Positions 63,101 through 64,000 of a DNA stretch of 64,000 nucleotides are shown one piece after another. The notes below the pieces were generated by a model, which did not search any database, was not told the origin of the DNA, and saw nothing but the letters and a program-made list of their open reading frames with translations. Every line of letters starts with the position of its first letter. Position 1 is the first letter of the stretch. Position numbers and translations under genes: made by a program. Source of the DNA: Blattamonas nauphoetae (taxonomy: Eukaryota > Preaxostyla > Oxymonadida). The DNA lies in NCBI GenBank assembly GCA_033064195.1, contig JARBJD010000052.1, positions 248,001 to 312,000 of the forward strand, written 5' to 3'.

Positions 63101-64000
63101 CTGCACCTGCCCGCTGGTCTATGTCATTGCAGCATTAGCACTGTCCAACTCAAACTCTGAATCCACCGAGCTTGAAACCGTCACAGCAATCACCATCAAC
63201 TCATCCACGTTCGAAGATTTCCGCAACGGAAAGCCAGTCATCGCCATCTCAGATGCTTCGTACATGGAAATCCACAACCCAACCTTCACAAACTGCATGG
63301 ACAAAGATGACTCGTCAAAGAAAGCAAAGAAACTCGAAATCAACGGACCAAACTTGTACGAAACAATCGATCCTGATCTGTGGTCGATCAATTTTGACAC
63401 ACACGACGAAGATGAAGAGTTGTATTTCTGGACAACAGATCCGTCGGCGAGCTACGACTTTCTGAAGGACGTCACTCTGAAGATCTATCTGGAACCATAC
63501 AAAGCCTCAACGATCTACACCAAGACAGAAGGAATCAATGCAATCTTTTGTGGAAATGGGTCTCTTTCGGGAGTTGCTCTGATCGAGTCATGGAGTGATG
63601 TTGTTGTGGATGGATGCCGTTTCAGCTCGATCTCTCGCTCGACTGGATTGGGAAGTGTGATTGAAGCGAACATCTCCCTCTCCACTGTCTTCAAGATCCT
63701 CCACACAACATTCGAGAACTGCCAAAGCGCCTCGACGACCAACTGGATCCTGTTGAAAGGGCTGAACACGAAAACCAGTCAGGTGTCATCGTGGGAAGGA
63801 ACGTTATCCCACTTGTCAGATCGGAGTGGAGTGATGGTCACATCAGACGAGTCAAACACATATTCTCTCATCGACATCCTGTTCCCTGCTGTCGTGTCAT
63901 CGACTGTGTTTGTTGGAGGAAGAGGAATCGATGATCGAGCGTCTTGTGGAGACGAATCCACTCCGTGTCGAACAATCTCGATCGGATTCGAAGTTGGATT
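57200..64000 (+). CDS. Large Pmp-like surface protein with short introns, continues beyond window
   Basis: The ATG at 57200 opens a signal peptide (MISLLVSLLVSFSSL). The beta-helix region contains the family block STANHLYGCPFRGLDKGGS near residues 274-292. A clean frame results if 59057-59082, 60800-60866 and 61169-61199 are removed; each has GT-AG ends and each exactly restores the downstream frame. The Cys-header modules of the family occur twice: GCTKGSPCSQL just after the first intron, and SCGDESTPCRTI at the window end, so at least two modules follow the first beta-helix. The last exon is open from 61200 to 64000 without a stop. Without the introns the gene would need three frameshifts, which I find less likely. 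It is a distant paralogue of its neighbours. Confidence 0.75.
59057..59082 (+). other. Candidate 26-nt intron
   Basis: GTGAGG at the 5' side fits a donor consensus and GAACAG closes it. It lies exactly at a codon boundary. Removal gives LNASS followed by YVSEGSITTTGC, the expected start of a Cys-header module. Confidence 0.6.
60800..60866 (+). other. Candidate 67-nt intron
   Basis: It starts GTCGTCC and ends with TTCTCAG. Removal joins FSGANAG to GDQSSFVILEAN in frame, phase 1. Confidence 0.5.
61169..61199 (+). other. Candidate 31-nt intron
   Basis: It starts GTGAAAG and ends in a pyrimidine-rich stretch plus CAGCAG. Removal joins VEDLSS to GTVIVQHFV in frame, phase 0. Confidence 0.5.

Noticed and set aside
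57200-64000. Calling the last Pmp-like gene a frameshifted pseudogene
   Set aside because: Three GT-AG segments remove every break exactly and leave family-typical protein, so short introns are the simpler reading, pending RNA evidence.

Overview
The window looks like nuclear DNA of an anaerobic flagellate of the oxymonad type (Preaxostyla, Metamonada; something like Blattamonas). The reasons are large families of Pmp-like parallel beta-helix surface proteins, very compact intergenic gaps, a protein-primed Polinton, and the standard stop codons. The genus is inference from protein style, not a database match.

Bases 1 to about 20,340 are one Polinton/Maverick (old virus-like element), cut at its left side by the window edge. 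In order it carries the C-terminal part of a type B DNA polymerase, an integrase, a small ORF, a packaging-type ATPase (minus strand), two unassigned proteins, two small MAPG-starting proteins, a major-capsid-type protein, a second capsid-type protein and a 136-aa protein. Nearly every plus-strand gene has the same T-rich box just before its ATG. Three DNA transposons have landed in it, each with a target duplication: a 1.3-kb foldback element (TA) in the integrase, a 2.0-kb pogo/Tigger-like element (TA) at the end of the capsid gene, and a 6.3-kb hAT (8 bp) in the second capsid gene. The hAT has an intact 716-aa transposase between mirror-image minisatellite arms.

Bases 20,340 to 29,750 hold few genes: degenerate repeats, an inverted fragment of a transposon end, and a decayed ABCC (MRP-type) transporter. 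That gene was split by a 3.9-kb element with 14-bp terminal repeats and an 8-bp duplication. Its remnant then runs into a 5'-truncated Pmp-like gene.

Bases 29,750 to 64,000 are a Pmp-like surface-protein cluster. It holds two tandem type I membrane paralogues (29.8-32.4 and 32.7-35.7 kb), a minus-strand helical-repeat gene (36.1-39.0 kb), a Pmp gene split at 41.04 kb by a second 6.3-kb hAT-like element, a 2,362-aa giant (49.9-57.0 kb), and another large gene (57.2 kb to the window end) that reads cleanly only if three short introns are removed. The second hAT-like element carries a multi-span membrane-protein gene. Several reading-frame breaks across the window are explained by introns of only 24-31 nt.

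The main points are the minisatellite-armed hAT, the shared CTGRGATC palindromes in two hAT-like elements, the tiny introns, and the uniform Polinton promoter-like box.
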